A DNA stretch of 53,404 bases from an uncultured Porphyromonadaceae bacterium. GTDB lineage: Bacteria; Bacteroidota; Bacteroidia; Bacteroidales; Muribaculaceae. Position numbers and translations under genes: made by a program. Positions 28,037-35,645 of this stretch are shown one piece after another; the stretch's first letter is position 1, and every line of letters begins with the position of its first letter. Below the pieces are notes generated by a model. The model had not been told where the DNA came from. It did not search any database and saw only the letters and a list, made by a program, of their open reading frames with translations. The DNA lies in contig CALKRW010000001.1 of the NCBI GenBank assembly GCA_937989585.1, forward strand, positions 1 through 53,404. Direction: 5' to 3'.

Positions 28037-28574
28037 AATAGTGATGTTTGTTTTTTTGCTCCTAAACATTTTTACCTGGGAGAATGCTTTATCGAAATCA
28101 AAGACTGTTCTGGAATGTATCGGCAAGAATGTCAATCTTGTGACAAAATATTCTTACCGTACCATTGATATTGACTCAGCTCAAAAGACCGACAGCATGC
28201 CCAAATATACGGTAGCGCAATATTCATTGAAAGCCACAGATTCAGACCTTATACTATATTTTTATAAACTTGCCAAAGTAAGAAATTACTGGCTAACAGC
28301 CAAACCACAACTCTTATTTGATGAGGTTACATTTGACGAAGACGAGGACTTAACTCCGGTTTTCCCAAACAGTTTCTTCAAACTTATTAGGAAAGGTAGC
28401 ACAGTCACCCTAATAATCATATATCCGTACTCTACCGAAATAGAATCAATACTCTCGAAGTTGATTGTTTCCGAAAGAGATCTTTCGCATGTTTCGGCAT
28501 TTCCGGTAATAAAAAATCTGAATATTCAGTCAGATACAATTGTGCTGCCATTAATGGATTATCAGATACAATGA
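28002..28574 (+). CDS. Exported protein, unknown (AT-rich islet, gene 2)
   Basis: Not recognised. The 190-residue protein has a basic N-terminus and a hydrophobic stretch (IVMFVFLLLNIFTW) that fits a signal peptide or an anchor. The mature region is mixed alpha/beta with an acidic patch (FDEVTFDEDEDL) and a hydrophobic strand (GSTVTLIIIYPYS). There are no cysteines beyond one near residue 38. The gene begins inside the 3' end of the preceding gene and is followed 128 bases later by a third exported protein. The three form a small plus-strand unit of foreign-looking composition. Confidence 0.6.
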   Translation: MKSSTIKTKTNRIVMFVFLLLNIFTWENALSKSKTVLECIGKNVNLVTKYSYRTIDIDSAQKTDSMPKYTVAQYSLKATDSDLILYFYKLAKVRNYWLTAKPQLLFDEVTFDEDEDLTPVFPNSFFKLIRKGSTVTLIIIYPYSTEIESILSKLIVSERDLSHVSAFPVIKNLNIQSDTIVLPLMDYQIQ

Positions 28575-28702
28575 CAGCCCGGGCAGAAAGGCAAACACAT
28601 TCCTCCCGGATATTGAACCTATAAACGAACCAACTATTGGAAGATCGTATTATTGAGGCTGAAAACGAAGCAAAAAACAATTACTATAGCAAATAATTTG
28701 AT

Positions 28703-29296
28703 ATGATTCGCAAGATTTTTTTTATTATTGCAGCGTTTGTGGGAAGTGTATATTGCCTGTCGGATTCGACCGACGAAACATACTTTTTTTATGCAGAAGA
28801 TAAAGAAGTTTCGTTAGAAGTTCCCGAAGGTTATCATATCTATCACTTATGGAGCAGTCATTATTATCCGGGGAGCAACCTTTTCTATTTGTTAAAAGGA
28901 AATTACACTAAAGACAATTTTTTCTTTGTGGAATGGGGCACAAGGAAAATATTTCACTATAGTGCCGGCCCCGGCAGCATGTGTAAAGACTGTCTGTCTC
29001 TATCTTCTGATTCTTTAGAGTCAATTTATTTTGACCCCGCGGATTCGACGTATTTTCTTGACCGTTACATTCCGGAAATAAATTTTGACCTGAGTGCATT
29101 TAAAGTGACAGAAGACAAACTGTCTGAGACAAAACAAATTTTAAATTCCCTGAAAATCCATCCCCTGAAATATACTTCAAGATATAAATTATATGACATA
29201 ATCGATTCGACGGGTTGTTCGACAAAGGATTTACACAAGAACACCGGTCCGTTCGCCGACCCCGGCATCAAGTTCGTGACTCCTCCCCGCGAATAA
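28703..29296 (+). CDS. Exported protein, unknown (AT-rich islet, gene 3)
   Basis: Not recognised. The 197-residue protein starts with a signal peptide (MIRKIFFIIAAFVGSVYC; the cysteine has no proper lipobox). The mature part is rich in Tyr, Ser and Asp. It contains two possibly paired cysteines in MCKDCLSL and one more near the C-terminus. The C-terminal 20 residues have normal, GC-richer codons (KNTGPFADPGIKFVTPPRE), which may mark the seam where the AT-rich segment rejoins the host sequence. No domain could be assigned. Confidence 0.6.
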   Translation: MIRKIFFIIAAFVGSVYCLSDSTDETYFFYAEDKEVSLEVPEGYHIYHLWSSHYYPGSNLFYLLKGNYTKDNFFFVEWGTRKIFHYSAGPGSMCKDCLSLSSDSLESIYFDPADSTYFLDRYIPEINFDLSAFKVTEDKLSETKQILNSLKIHPLKYTSRYKLYDIIDSTGCSTKDLHKNTGPFADPGIKFVTPPRE

Positions 29297-29387
29297 ATAC
29301 TATGTTAAGAATGTATTCGTGACAATCTTTTTTTTACGGCAGTGTTTATATAAGGCCAATTAACCGAACTCTTGTCTCCCGGCTCTT

Positions 29388-29424
29388 AAAAAAAACGCCC
29401 CTGCTTCGGGATGAGGCAGGGGCG
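29388..29424 (-). terminator. Intrinsic terminator of pfkA
   Basis: On the minus strand CGCCCCTGC (29424-29416) pairs with GCAGGGGCG (29404-29396) and is followed directly by a run of eight T. It lies 29 bases after the pfkA stop codon. This is a textbook intrinsic terminator. Confidence 0.9.
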
Positions 29425-29452
29425 GGTGTATGTCGTTGATTTCGGGGCGGAA

Positions 29453-30433
29453 TCAGATGGAGAGGCGGCGGAGCGTGTCGAGGAGGTCGGACTTGATGGG
29501 TTTGTCGTTCTTGATGGCCTTGGAGAAGGGGACGTAGGTGATCTCGTCGTTGCGGATGCCTATCATCACGTTGCGCTGGTCTTCCATGAGGGCGTCGATT
29601 GCTGCCGCGCCCATGCGCGAGGCTATGATGCGGTCGAATGCCGTGGGCGAGCCGCCGCGTTGCAGGTGGCCGAGGATAGACACGCGGACGTCGTAGCCGG
29701 GATACTCGTTCTTGACGCGTTCGGCCAGACCCATAGCGCCGCCGGTGACGGGGCTTTCGGCGACGAGGACAATCGACGAGTTCTTGCTCTTGCGGAAGCC
29801 GTTCTTGATGAGTTCCTCTAGTTGGTCGACCTGAGTGGAGATTTCGGGGATGATGGCGGCCTCGGCGCCTGCGGCGATTGCGCCGTTCAGGGCGAGGAAG
29901 CCTGCGTCGCGTCCCATGACCTCGATGAAGAACAGGCGCTCGTGCGATGTGGCGGTGTCGCGTATCTTGTCGACGCACTGCATGATGGTGTTGAGCGCTG
30001 TGTCGTAGCCGATGGTGCAGTCGGTGCCGAACAGGTCGTTGTCAATGGTGCCGGGGAGGCCTATGATGGGGAAGTTGAACTCGTTGGCGAAGACGCGTGC
30101 GCCGGAGAGCGAGCCGTCGCCGCCGATCACGACCATGGCGTCGATCTCGTGACGCTTGAGCACGTCATAGGCGAGCTGACGGCCTTCGGCTGTCATGAAT
30201 TCGGGGCAGCGCGCGGTCTTCAGGATGGTGCCGCCCTGCTGTATGATGTTTGACACGTTCTGGGTGCGGAACTCGACGATTTCGTCGGCGATGAGACCGC
30301 GGTATCCGCGGTAGATGCCTTTGACCTTGAGTCCGGCAAAGATGGCGGAGCGTGTGACGGCGCGAATCGCGGCGTTCATGCCGGGAGCGTCGCCTCCGGA
30401 AGTGAGGATGCCTATTGTTCTGATATCTGCCAT
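29453..30433 (-). CDS. pfkA: ATP-dependent 6-phosphofructokinase
   Basis: Glycolytic enzyme that phosphorylates fructose 6-phosphate with ATP. The family motifs are all present: GILTSGGDAPGMNAAIRA at the N-terminus, GGDGSLSGA (the Gly after GGD favours ATP over pyrophosphate), the catalytic PGTIDNDLFGTD with TIGYDTALNT, and EVMGRDAGFLAL. The C-terminal half has HLQRGGSPTAFDR. The length (326 aa) is that of the bacterial PfkA group. A TAACTTTG -7 element lies about 70 bases upstream and a strong terminator follows, so it is a single-gene unit. Confidence 0.97.
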   Translation of the reverse strand: MADIRTIGILTSGGDAPGMNAAIRAVTRSAIFAGLKVKGIYRGYRGLIADEIVEFRTQNVSNIIQQGGTILKTARCPEFMTAEGRQLAYDVLKRHEIDAMVVIGGDGSLSGARVFANEFNFPIIGLPGTIDNDLFGTDCTIGYDTALNTIMQCVDKIRDTATSHERLFFIEVMGRDAGFLALNGAIAAGAEAAIIPEISTQVDQLEELIKNGFRKSKNSSIVLVAESPVTGGAMGLAERVKNEYPGYDVRVSILGHLQRGGSPTAFDRIIASRMGAAAIDALMEDQRNVMIGIRNDEITYVPFSKAIKNDKPIKSDLLDTLRRLSI

Positions 30434-30503
30434 AGCGTCTGGTTTTATTGTCTTTTCGGTGTGATTGCTATAAGAGTAGTCGTGTCGTGGATTTTTCGGA
30501 GGA

Positions 30504-30511
30504 CAAAGTTA
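30504..30511 (-). promoter_or_regulatory. -7 promoter element of pfkA
   Basis: TAACTTTG on the minus strand, 70 bases before the pfkA ATG. It matches the -7 consensus. No TTTG at the proper -33 distance was found. Confidence 0.45.
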
Positions 30512-30626
30512 CGCATTTTTTTTGAAAAACGCCTTATCCTGTTTTACGAGCCTGAACGTGCTGTCTCCGGATGGCGCGAAATGCCTGTCTCTGTATAAAA
30601 CAATGCGGGGGCGCTGTGGTTCAGAC

Positions 30627-31112
30627 TTATTCGTCCGCGGTGGGGTCGTCGATTGCCACGGGGTCGGACGCCGAGGCGGGGTTGGCGAGGGTTGTCTCCT
30701 CCGCCATGGCCTCTATGTCCTCCGGAGTCATGCCTAATGTGAGGGTGGTCTGCTGGACATTGATCAGAACCTGCTGGCGAGCGGAGTCGGCGTTCCATTT
30801 CTGGGTCAGGTTCCAGTATTTTCTTGACGTGGCGTCGCTGAAGTTGGCCTCGTTCGAGTCGAGGGCCTGCATCAGGCCGGCGGCGGCGTTGAGCAACTGG
30901 GGTGTCGGGCTCACTGCCAGGGTGTCGAGGGCTCGGCCGAGCACGTCGATGGCATCGGAGAAGTTTTTTTCGCCTGGGCTGGCGCTTACGCGTTTTGCGG
31001 TGTCCTCGCATATCTGGAGTATGGATTCGGGCTGTGCTTTTTCCTGCTGGCCGGAACATGCGGCGAGGATGACTGCGGCAGCGGCGAGGACTGCGGTCCT
31101 GAGGGCTTTCAT
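30627..31112 (-). CDS. Small lipoprotein, unknown
   Basis: Not recognised beyond being a lipoprotein. The signal peptide ends in a good lipobox (AAVILAACSGQQ). The 140-residue mature part is alpha-helical with repeated Ala/Leu/Asp patterns that could be one or two helical hairpins. It ends in an acidic low-complexity tail (VAIDDPTADE). It is the last gene of the minus-strand unit psd-pssA-DUF4834 and starts 63 bases after the DUF4834 gene. Confidence 0.7.
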   Translation of the reverse strand: MKALRTAVLAAAAVILAACSGQQEKAQPESILQICEDTAKRVSASPGEKNFSDAIDVLGRALDTLAVSPTPQLLNAAAGLMQALDSNEANFSDATSRKYWNLTQKWNADSARQQVLINVQQTTLTLGMTPEDIEAMAEETTLANPASASDPVAIDDPTADE

Positions 31113-31175
31113 TGTGTTTCTGGTTATGTGCTTGATGTGATGGGTTGTGTTTTGTGCGGGGGAGGCTGAGCCGGG

Positions 31176-31526
31176 TCAGATGTCTTCCCACTCTACGTCG
31201 ACAATCTGTGATTCGGTCTTGGTGGCCTGACGGGTCTTGCCCTTGGAGCCGGTGTCACCGGTGGTGACACGTGAGACGGCTATTTCCTCGAAACTGACGT
31301 ATTCGCCGACCGAGGGATCGATTTTCTTGCGGGGTTTGGGATTTTCCTGGCGGGGTGTCTCGCCGCCGGGCCTGTTGCCGTATGGATTGTTGCCGAAGTT
31401 GTTGACGCGGCGTGCGAACTCGCGCATCTGTCTGCGGGCACGGTACACGGCCATGCCGACGCGGAACAGGGGGATGACAATAAAGAAAACGAGAATGAAT
31501 ATTAATAACAAAGAAAATAAATCCAT
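31176..31526 (-). CDS. DUF4834 family small membrane protein
   Basis: A 116-residue protein of the Bacteroidota DUF4834 family. It has a single N-terminal transmembrane helix (LLLIFILVFFIVIPLFRVGM), a basic region just inside (RARRQMREFARRV), and a polar tail ending in SQIVDVEWEDI, a conserved C-terminal feature of the family. The function is unknown. It follows pssA by 66 bases, an arrangement conserved in many Bacteroidales and suggestive of a link to phospholipid or envelope synthesis. Confidence 0.8.
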   Translation of the reverse strand: MDLFSLLLIFILVFFIVIPLFRVGMAVYRARRQMREFARRVNNFGNNPYGNRPGGETPRQENPKPRKKIDPSVGEYVSFEEIAVSRVTTGDTGSKGKTRQATKTESQIVDVEWEDI

Positions 31527-31592
31527 TATTTATTGTTGCGGTGTTTTTTTACCCGCTGTTACTGCCTGTGGGGACGCGGGCGCATGGCCCGG

Positions 31593-32300
31593 TCAGACTT
31601 TCTGGCGGCAGAACAGGGAGATGAGGAGATAGAGGAGTATGGTCCAGGCGAAGCCTGCGAGACCGTAGATGCACACGAAGGATATGGCCGCGAGTATGAT
31701 GACGTAGCGGCGGAAGTTGTCGCGCAGCCCCCATGTCTTGAATTTCAGCGAGAACATCGGAAGGCGCGAGACCATGGTTACGCTCATCAGCACGATGAGC
31801 ACGACCATGACGGCGAGGTCGGGAAAGCGGTAGGATGATATCCATCCGGCCATGCCGGTCCAGAACAGCGCGTTGGCGGGAATGGGCAGGCCGCGGAACG
31901 ACGTGCTGCCGGCGTCGACCACATTGAAACGGGCCAGACGCAGCGCTCCGAGGGCGGGGATGAGCAGGGCGACATAGTTGAGCCACGCCTCGGCCCCGGT
32001 GTTGTGGTGGCTCATGATGTTGAATATCATCAGGCCGGGAGCGACGCCGAAACTCACGAGGTCGGCCAGGGAGTCGAGCTCGCGTCCTATGTCGCTGTAG
32101 GCTTTCAGCAGACGGGCGGCGAAACCGTCGAGGAAATCGAAGACGGCGGCCGCGAAGATGAAGATGCAGCACCACTGCCAGCCCTGGAGGCCGGCGGCGA
32201 CTACCTGGTTGCACCTGAAGGCCATGATGATGGCTGCGCAACCTGACAGAAGGTTGCAGAGAGTTATGGAGTTGGGTATTTTGCTTACGATTCTGTTCAT
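31593..32300 (-). CDS. pssA: CDP-diacylglycerol--serine O-phosphatidyltransferase
   Basis: Inner-membrane enzyme that makes phosphatidylserine from CDP-diacylglycerol and L-serine, the first step to phosphatidylethanolamine. The CDP-alcohol phosphotransferase signature is complete: DG, AR, G, D and D with the right spacing, in FLDGFAARLLKAYSDIGREL continuing to DSLAD. Several transmembrane helices flank it. The length (235 aa) is normal for this subclass. It lies 12 bases after psd, which encodes the next enzyme of the pathway, so the two form an operon. Confidence 0.95.
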   Translation of the reverse strand: MNRIVSKIPNSITLCNLLSGCAAIIMAFRCNQVVAAGLQGWQWCCIFIFAAAVFDFLDGFAARLLKAYSDIGRELDSLADLVSFGVAPGLMIFNIMSHHNTGAEAWLNYVALLIPALGALRLARFNVVDAGSTSFRGLPIPANALFWTGMAGWISSYRFPDLAVMVVLIVLMSVTMVSRLPMFSLKFKTWGLRDNFRRYVIILAAISFVCIYGLAGFAWTILLYLLISLFCRQKV

Positions 32301-32312
32301 CGTGAGTTATTG

Positions 32313-33002
32313 TTATTTGAGGTCGGGGTCCGCGTCGGGGCGCAGTAGAGCCACCTGTGTGACGCCTCCGATGGTCTTGTCGCCGATGGCAACATATATC
32401 TCCGAGCCGACAGGGAGGTAGAGGTCTATGCGCGAGCCGAATTTGATGAAGCCCATGTGGTCCTCGATTCTGGCCTCGATGCCCGGGTGGGCGTAGGTGA
32501 CTATGCGTCGTGCCATGGCGCCGGCAATCTGGCGCATGAGGATTTCCTGTCCGTCGGGTGTGCGTATGACAACGGACGAACGCTCGTTCTCGGTCGAGGA
32601 TTTGGGGAGGTATGCGGCCAGGAAGCGGCCCTTGTGGTGTTTTGTGTACACGACCTCGCCTTCGACGGGAAACCAGTTGGCGTGTACGTTGAAGATGGAC
32701 ATGAAGACCGAAACCTGGATACAGCGGCGCTTGAGGTATTCCGGCTCATACACTTCCTCGACGGCGACCACCTTGCCGTCGGCGCTTGAGACTACGGCAC
32801 GGAGCGGATCGCCGCGGAAACGGCGCCGGGGCGAGCGGAAGAAGTTGACTACAAGCAGATAAAGGACTCCCCATATTGCCGTCGATACAATGGCGACGGT
32901 CAGCGGGCGCACCCACAGCCACAGCGGCACGTTGATGACTGCCACCAGCAGGAACAGCAGCAGCAATATGTTGGTACCTTCGTGATGTATCTTTACGCGC
33001 AT
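32313..33002 (-). CDS. psd: Phosphatidylserine decarboxylase proenzyme
   Basis: Converts phosphatidylserine to phosphatidylethanolamine. The short (archaeal/Bacteroidota) type, 229 aa, with two N-terminal transmembrane segments (LLLLFLLVAVINVPLWLWV, VAIVSTAIWGVLYLLVVNFF). The core contains VFMSIFNVHANWFPVEGEV, which includes the conserved His, and the self-cleavage site in GFIKFGSRIDLYLP, where the chain is cut between Gly and Ser to leave a pyruvoyl group. It is the first gene of the psd-pssA-DUF4834-lipoprotein unit. A promoter lies about 50 bases upstream. Confidence 0.95.
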   Translation of the reverse strand: MRVKIHHEGTNILLLLFLLVAVINVPLWLWVRPLTVAIVSTAIWGVLYLLVVNFFRSPRRRFRGDPLRAVVSSADGKVVAVEEVYEPEYLKRRCIQVSVFMSIFNVHANWFPVEGEVVYTKHHKGRFLAAYLPKSSTENERSSVVIRTPDGQEILMRQIAGAMARRIVTYAHPGIEARIEDHMGFIKFGSRIDLYLPVGSEIYVAIGDKTIGGVTQVALLRPDADPDLK

Positions 33003-33045
33003 TGTCTATATACAGGGTATGATTGATTCAAATCTTTACAATTCA

Positions 33046-33078
33046 CAAAGGTATTGCTTTTTTTTGAGAAATGCCAAT
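33046..33078 (-). promoter_or_regulatory. Promoter of the psd-pssA operon
   Basis: On the minus strand ATTG (33078-33075) and TACCTTTG (33053-33046) are separated by 21 bases. It fits the Bacteroidota consensus, with one mismatch in the -33 element. Confidence 0.6.
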
Positions 33079-33133
33079 CGAGTTGCGGTTTTTTGTGATT
33101 TTTTGCGATATCACTGATAATATAAATGTAAGA

Positions 33134-33505
33134 TTACAGATTGCGGGCTACGGTCCATGCCACGAGGGCCACCAGCAGCATGACCGGGGTCAGCGGATGG
33201 TGGACGATGCGCGACACGACTTTTGGCGAGCGTTTGCTGTCGCCCCAGAAGAAAAGCACGGCAAGCGGAATAGCGAAGAACAGCGCGGGGTTGAACGCCC
33301 AGGCCGCGGCTATGTCTCCGTGTGCCAGGGCGTGAGCCGCCCGGAGGCTTCCGCAGCCGGGACAGTCGTAGCCCGTGATGAGTTTTGACGGACAGCGCGG
33401 ATAGATTGGCGTTTGTGACGGATCGAAGACGAAAATCACCGCAACGAGTGCGACGGCGGCAACGATTGCCGACGCGATGAGTACGCGTCGCCCGGTAGGA
33501 GTCAT
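33134..33505 (-). CDS. DUF2752 family membrane protein
   Basis: Small membrane protein of unknown function, about 123 aa. The diagnostic DUF2752 motif is YDCPGCGSLRAAHALAHGD, between a first transmembrane helix (LIASAIVAAVALVAVIFVF) and two further helices. The start at 33505 (MTPTGRR) puts the first helix at the N-terminus. A longer in-frame start at 33664 would lie within the neighbouring gene. It overlaps nothing and follows the GYF/CD225 protein by 11 bases; the pairing of DUF2752 with CD225 proteins is common in bacteria. Confidence 0.85.
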   Translation of the reverse strand: MTPTGRRVLIASAIVAAVALVAVIFVFDPSQTPIYPRCPSKLITGYDCPGCGSLRAAHALAHGDIAAAWAFNPALFFAIPLAVLFFWGDSKRSPKVVSRIVHHPLTPVMLLVALVAWTVARNL

Positions 33506-33516
33506 GGCGGTTTGCG

Positions 33517-34143
33517 TTACATTATAAAGGACGCCGGGAAAGTCAGTGCCTGGATGATGCCGCTGAAGAATCCGCCGACCAGTCCGAGGACGATGGCGAG
33601 TATGGTCCACAGCTGCGCGCGCTGCGAGGCCTTGTATGATCCGGCGTAGTCGTGTGCGATCCATTTGCTGTTGACCTGCGTGGCGAAGATTATGGCCACG
33701 ATGCCCAGCGGGAGACAGCAGCAGATGGTCGAGACTATGGCCCAGCCGAGATAGGATTTCGGTGGCTGTCCGTCAGGGTAGGGACCCTGCTGTCCGGGAG
33801 CGTACTGGGGTCCGTAGTTGTACCCGCCGAAGTTGTTGTATCCGCCGTAACTGGTGTCCTGCCGGCTGAAGTTGGTCTGGCTGTAGCCGCCTTGCGGGCC
33901 CGATGACTGCTGTCCCTGATTCTGCGAGGCGTCCCCGGAGGACGAGGCTGAGGACGGCTCGCTCTCGGCGCCGTATGCGCTGCCGCCGAACAGTCCGGCG
34001 GTCGCGGGAGCCACGGAGGCCGGGGTCCAGTCGGCGAGGCCGCTGTACCACACGGGAGTTCCGGGACTCAGGTTCATGTCCTTGAGTTGCTCGATAGAGT
34101 AGGGGCCTTGCTGGGAGCCGTTTTTGTAGATGAATATTTCCAT
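33517..34143 (-). CDS. GYF_2 and CD225/dispanin domain membrane protein
   Basis: A 208-residue protein. Residues 1-50 form a GYF_2 domain (MEIFIYKNGSQQGPYSIEQL, then VWYSGLADWTPAS). A Gln/Gly/Tyr-rich low-complexity linker runs through about residues 55-125. Residues about 125-208 form a CD225/dispanin domain with two membrane segments (WAIVSTICCCLPLGIVAIIF and LWTILAIVLGLVGGFF) around a loop with KWIAHDYAGSYKAS. The function in bacteria is unclear. The start at 34143 is chosen because the GYF domain begins there; the upstream in-frame extension to 34359 has no similarity and overlaps the deoC 3' end. Confidence 0.88.
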   Translation of the reverse strand: MEIFIYKNGSQQGPYSIEQLKDMNLSPGTPVWYSGLADWTPASVAPATAGLFGGSAYGAESEPSSASSSGDASQNQGQQSSGPQGGYSQTNFSRQDTSYGGYNNFGGYNYGPQYAPGQQGPYPDGQPPKSYLGWAIVSTICCCLPLGIVAIIFATQVNSKWIAHDYAGSYKASQRAQLWTILAIVLGLVGGFFSGIIQALTFPASFIM

Positions 34144-34265
34144 TTTTGGAGCGTGGGAGAAATGTGAGTTGCCGCAGGGTTCCGGTCCTGTGGCATGGCG
34201 TTGGAGGGAGGTGTATGTTAACCGGGGCCGGGCACGTCCGGCCCCGGGATATTGTCGGAGCGGAA

Positions 34266-35150
34266 TCAGAAGAACTTGGTCTCGGTGCCGAGTATGCTCG
34301 AGAGCAGGTTGTTGGCCAGACGCGATGCGCCGAGACGGAAGAACTCGTTGGTGAGCCACTCCTCGCCGAGGACTTCCTTGACGACGGTGTAGTACTTGAC
34401 GGCGTCCTCGGTGGTGGCTACGCCGCCTGCGGCCTTGAAGCCGACCATGGTCTTATGCTCTTCGGCGTATTCCTTGATGCACTGGCACATGGTGTAGCAG
34501 GCCTCGAGCGATGCGCCGGGGTACTCCTTGCCGGTGGAGGTCTTCAGGAAATCGGCGCCCGAGTAGAGCGAGAGTATCGAGGCGTTGCGTATGTTCTCGG
34601 CGGTCTTCAGCGCGCCTGTCTCGAGAATGACCTTGAGGCGTGCGTCGCGGCAGGCGGCCTTCTGCTCGGCGATCTCGTCGCAGACGGCCTCGTAGTCGCC
34701 GTCGAGATAGTTGCCCACGTTGAACACTATGTCGATCTCGTCGGCGCCTCCGTCAACGGCAAGCGAGGTCTCGGCGATCTTGGTCTCGAGGAAACTCTGT
34801 CCCGAGGGGAAGGCGCCCGACACGCAGGCTATGTCTACGGCATCAACCTCGAGGACAGCGCGGACAACCTGGGCGAAATTGGGGTACACGCAGATTGCGG
34901 CCACATTCTTCAGTTCGGGGTGCTCGGCGTCGAAGTCGTTGACGCGTTGAGTGAAGGCGGCTACCGAGGCATTGGAGTCGGTGGCCTTGAGGGTGGTGAG
35001 GTCTATGGTGTTGAACAGGAACTTGTAGACCTCCTTGTTCATGTTCTCGGCGAGGTGCTTGTCGAGGATGTCTTTAACTGCTGCGGCTACGGCTGCGTCA
35101 TCGGTGGTGACTTTCGAGGCCGCGATTTTGTCATGATACTTGTCTGCCAT
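34266..35150 (-). CDS. deoC: Deoxyribose-phosphate aldolase
   Basis: Cleaves 2-deoxyribose 5-phosphate to glyceraldehyde 3-phosphate and acetaldehyde in deoxynucleoside catabolism. Key motifs: IDIVFNVGNYLDGDYEAV, KVILETGALKT, the Schiff-base lysine in ADFLKTSTGKEYPGAS, and GFKAAGGVATTEDAVKYY with the second catalytic lysine. The length (294 aa) fits the longer, E. coli-like class. It follows the MazG-like gene by 35 bases on the same strand, which suggests co-transcription of two nucleotide-related genes. Confidence 0.95.
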   Translation of the reverse strand: MADKYHDKIAASKVTTDDAAVAAAVKDILDKHLAENMNKEVYKFLFNTIDLTTLKATDSNASVAAFTQRVNDFDAEHPELKNVAAICVYPNFAQVVRAVLEVDAVDIACVSGAFPSGQSFLETKIAETSLAVDGGADEIDIVFNVGNYLDGDYEAVCDEIAEQKAACRDARLKVILETGALKTAENIRNASILSLYSGADFLKTSTGKEYPGASLEACYTMCQCIKEYAEEHKTMVGFKAAGGVATTEDAVKYYTVVKEVLGEEWLTNEFFRLGASRLANNLLSSILGTETKFF

Positions 35151-35185
35151 GGTAGGAAGCGGTGTTGGGTATGTTAGTTAATCAG

Positions 35186-35545
35186 TTATGAGTTTTCTTC
35201 GCTCGTAGGGGCAGGTGTGCGGAACCTGTCTTTATCACGAATGTTTTTTTTGGCCAAATTGTTCACGAATGCCTGCTGAAGATCGACGTCCGACTGGTTG
35301 GCGATGGCGAGAGTGACCCAGAGTATGTCGGCGAGTTCATCGGCCAGGGCCGCCTGCGATATGTCGTCCGATGGCTTCGCGCGCTGGTCGCCGTCGGTGC
35401 GCGCGATGATGCGCGCGAGTTCGCCCACCTCTTCGGTCAGGACCGCGAGGTTGGTGAGGCGCGAGAAGTAACCGCCTCCGGTGGTGCCTATCCACCGGTC
35501 GACGGCGGCCTGTGCTTCGGCTAGTGTGATCTTTGCGTTATTCAT
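35186..35545 (-). CDS. MazG-like nucleotide pyrophosphohydrolase
   Basis: Probably hydrolyses (d)NTPs to monophosphates. The 119-residue protein is all-alpha with the MazG metal-binding pattern: EEVGELARIIAR, then ALADELADILWVTLAIANQSDVDLQ (the ExxE and ExxD ligands). The start at 35545 (MNNAKITLAEAQ) is chosen because the promoter -7 element ends nine bases upstream; the longer in-frame start at 35611 would run through the gapA terminator. The transcript would be almost leaderless. deoC follows 35 bases downstream. Confidence 0.85.
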   Translation of the reverse strand: MNNAKITLAEAQAAVDRWIGTTGGGYFSRLTNLAVLTEEVGELARIIARTDGDQRAKPSDDISQAALADELADILWVTLAIANQSDVDLQQAFVNNLAKKNIRDKDRFRTPAPTSEENS

Positions 35546-35553
35546 GCAGAGGG

Positions 35554-35585
35554 CAAATATACAACTTAATTTTAAAATCAACAAA
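35554..35585 (-). promoter_or_regulatory. Promoter of the MazG-like gene and deoC
   Basis: On the minus strand TTTG (35585-35582) and TATATTTG (35561-35554) are exactly 20 bases apart. The predicted start of transcription falls within a few bases of the ATG at 35545. The -33 element overlaps the T-tract of the gapA terminator. Confidence 0.75.
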
Positions 35586-35613
35586 AAAACGGTGTGTCCG
35601 GCCGGACACACCG
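35583..35613 (-). terminator. Intrinsic terminator of gapA
   Basis: A perfect 12-bp palindrome (CGGTGTGTCCGG at 35590-35601 and its complement at 35602-35613) lies 33 bases after the gapA stop. On the minus strand it is followed by GTTTTTTTG. Confidence 0.92.
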
Positions 35614-35645
35614 TTTTATGGGGAATTTGCTTATGCTCGCGTGGA

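Noticed and set aside
28703..29296. Lipoprotein call for the third islet gene based on the Cys near residue 18
   Set aside because: The residues before the cysteine (GSVYC) do not fit the lipobox, so it is listed only as an exported protein.
33505..33664. Upstream extensions of the DUF2752, GYF/CD225, MazG-like and panB genes
   Set aside because: The longer in-frame starts (33664, 34359, 35611, 41093) run through neighbouring genes, terminators or promoters and show no family similarity; the shorter starts fit the family N-termini and the promoter positions.
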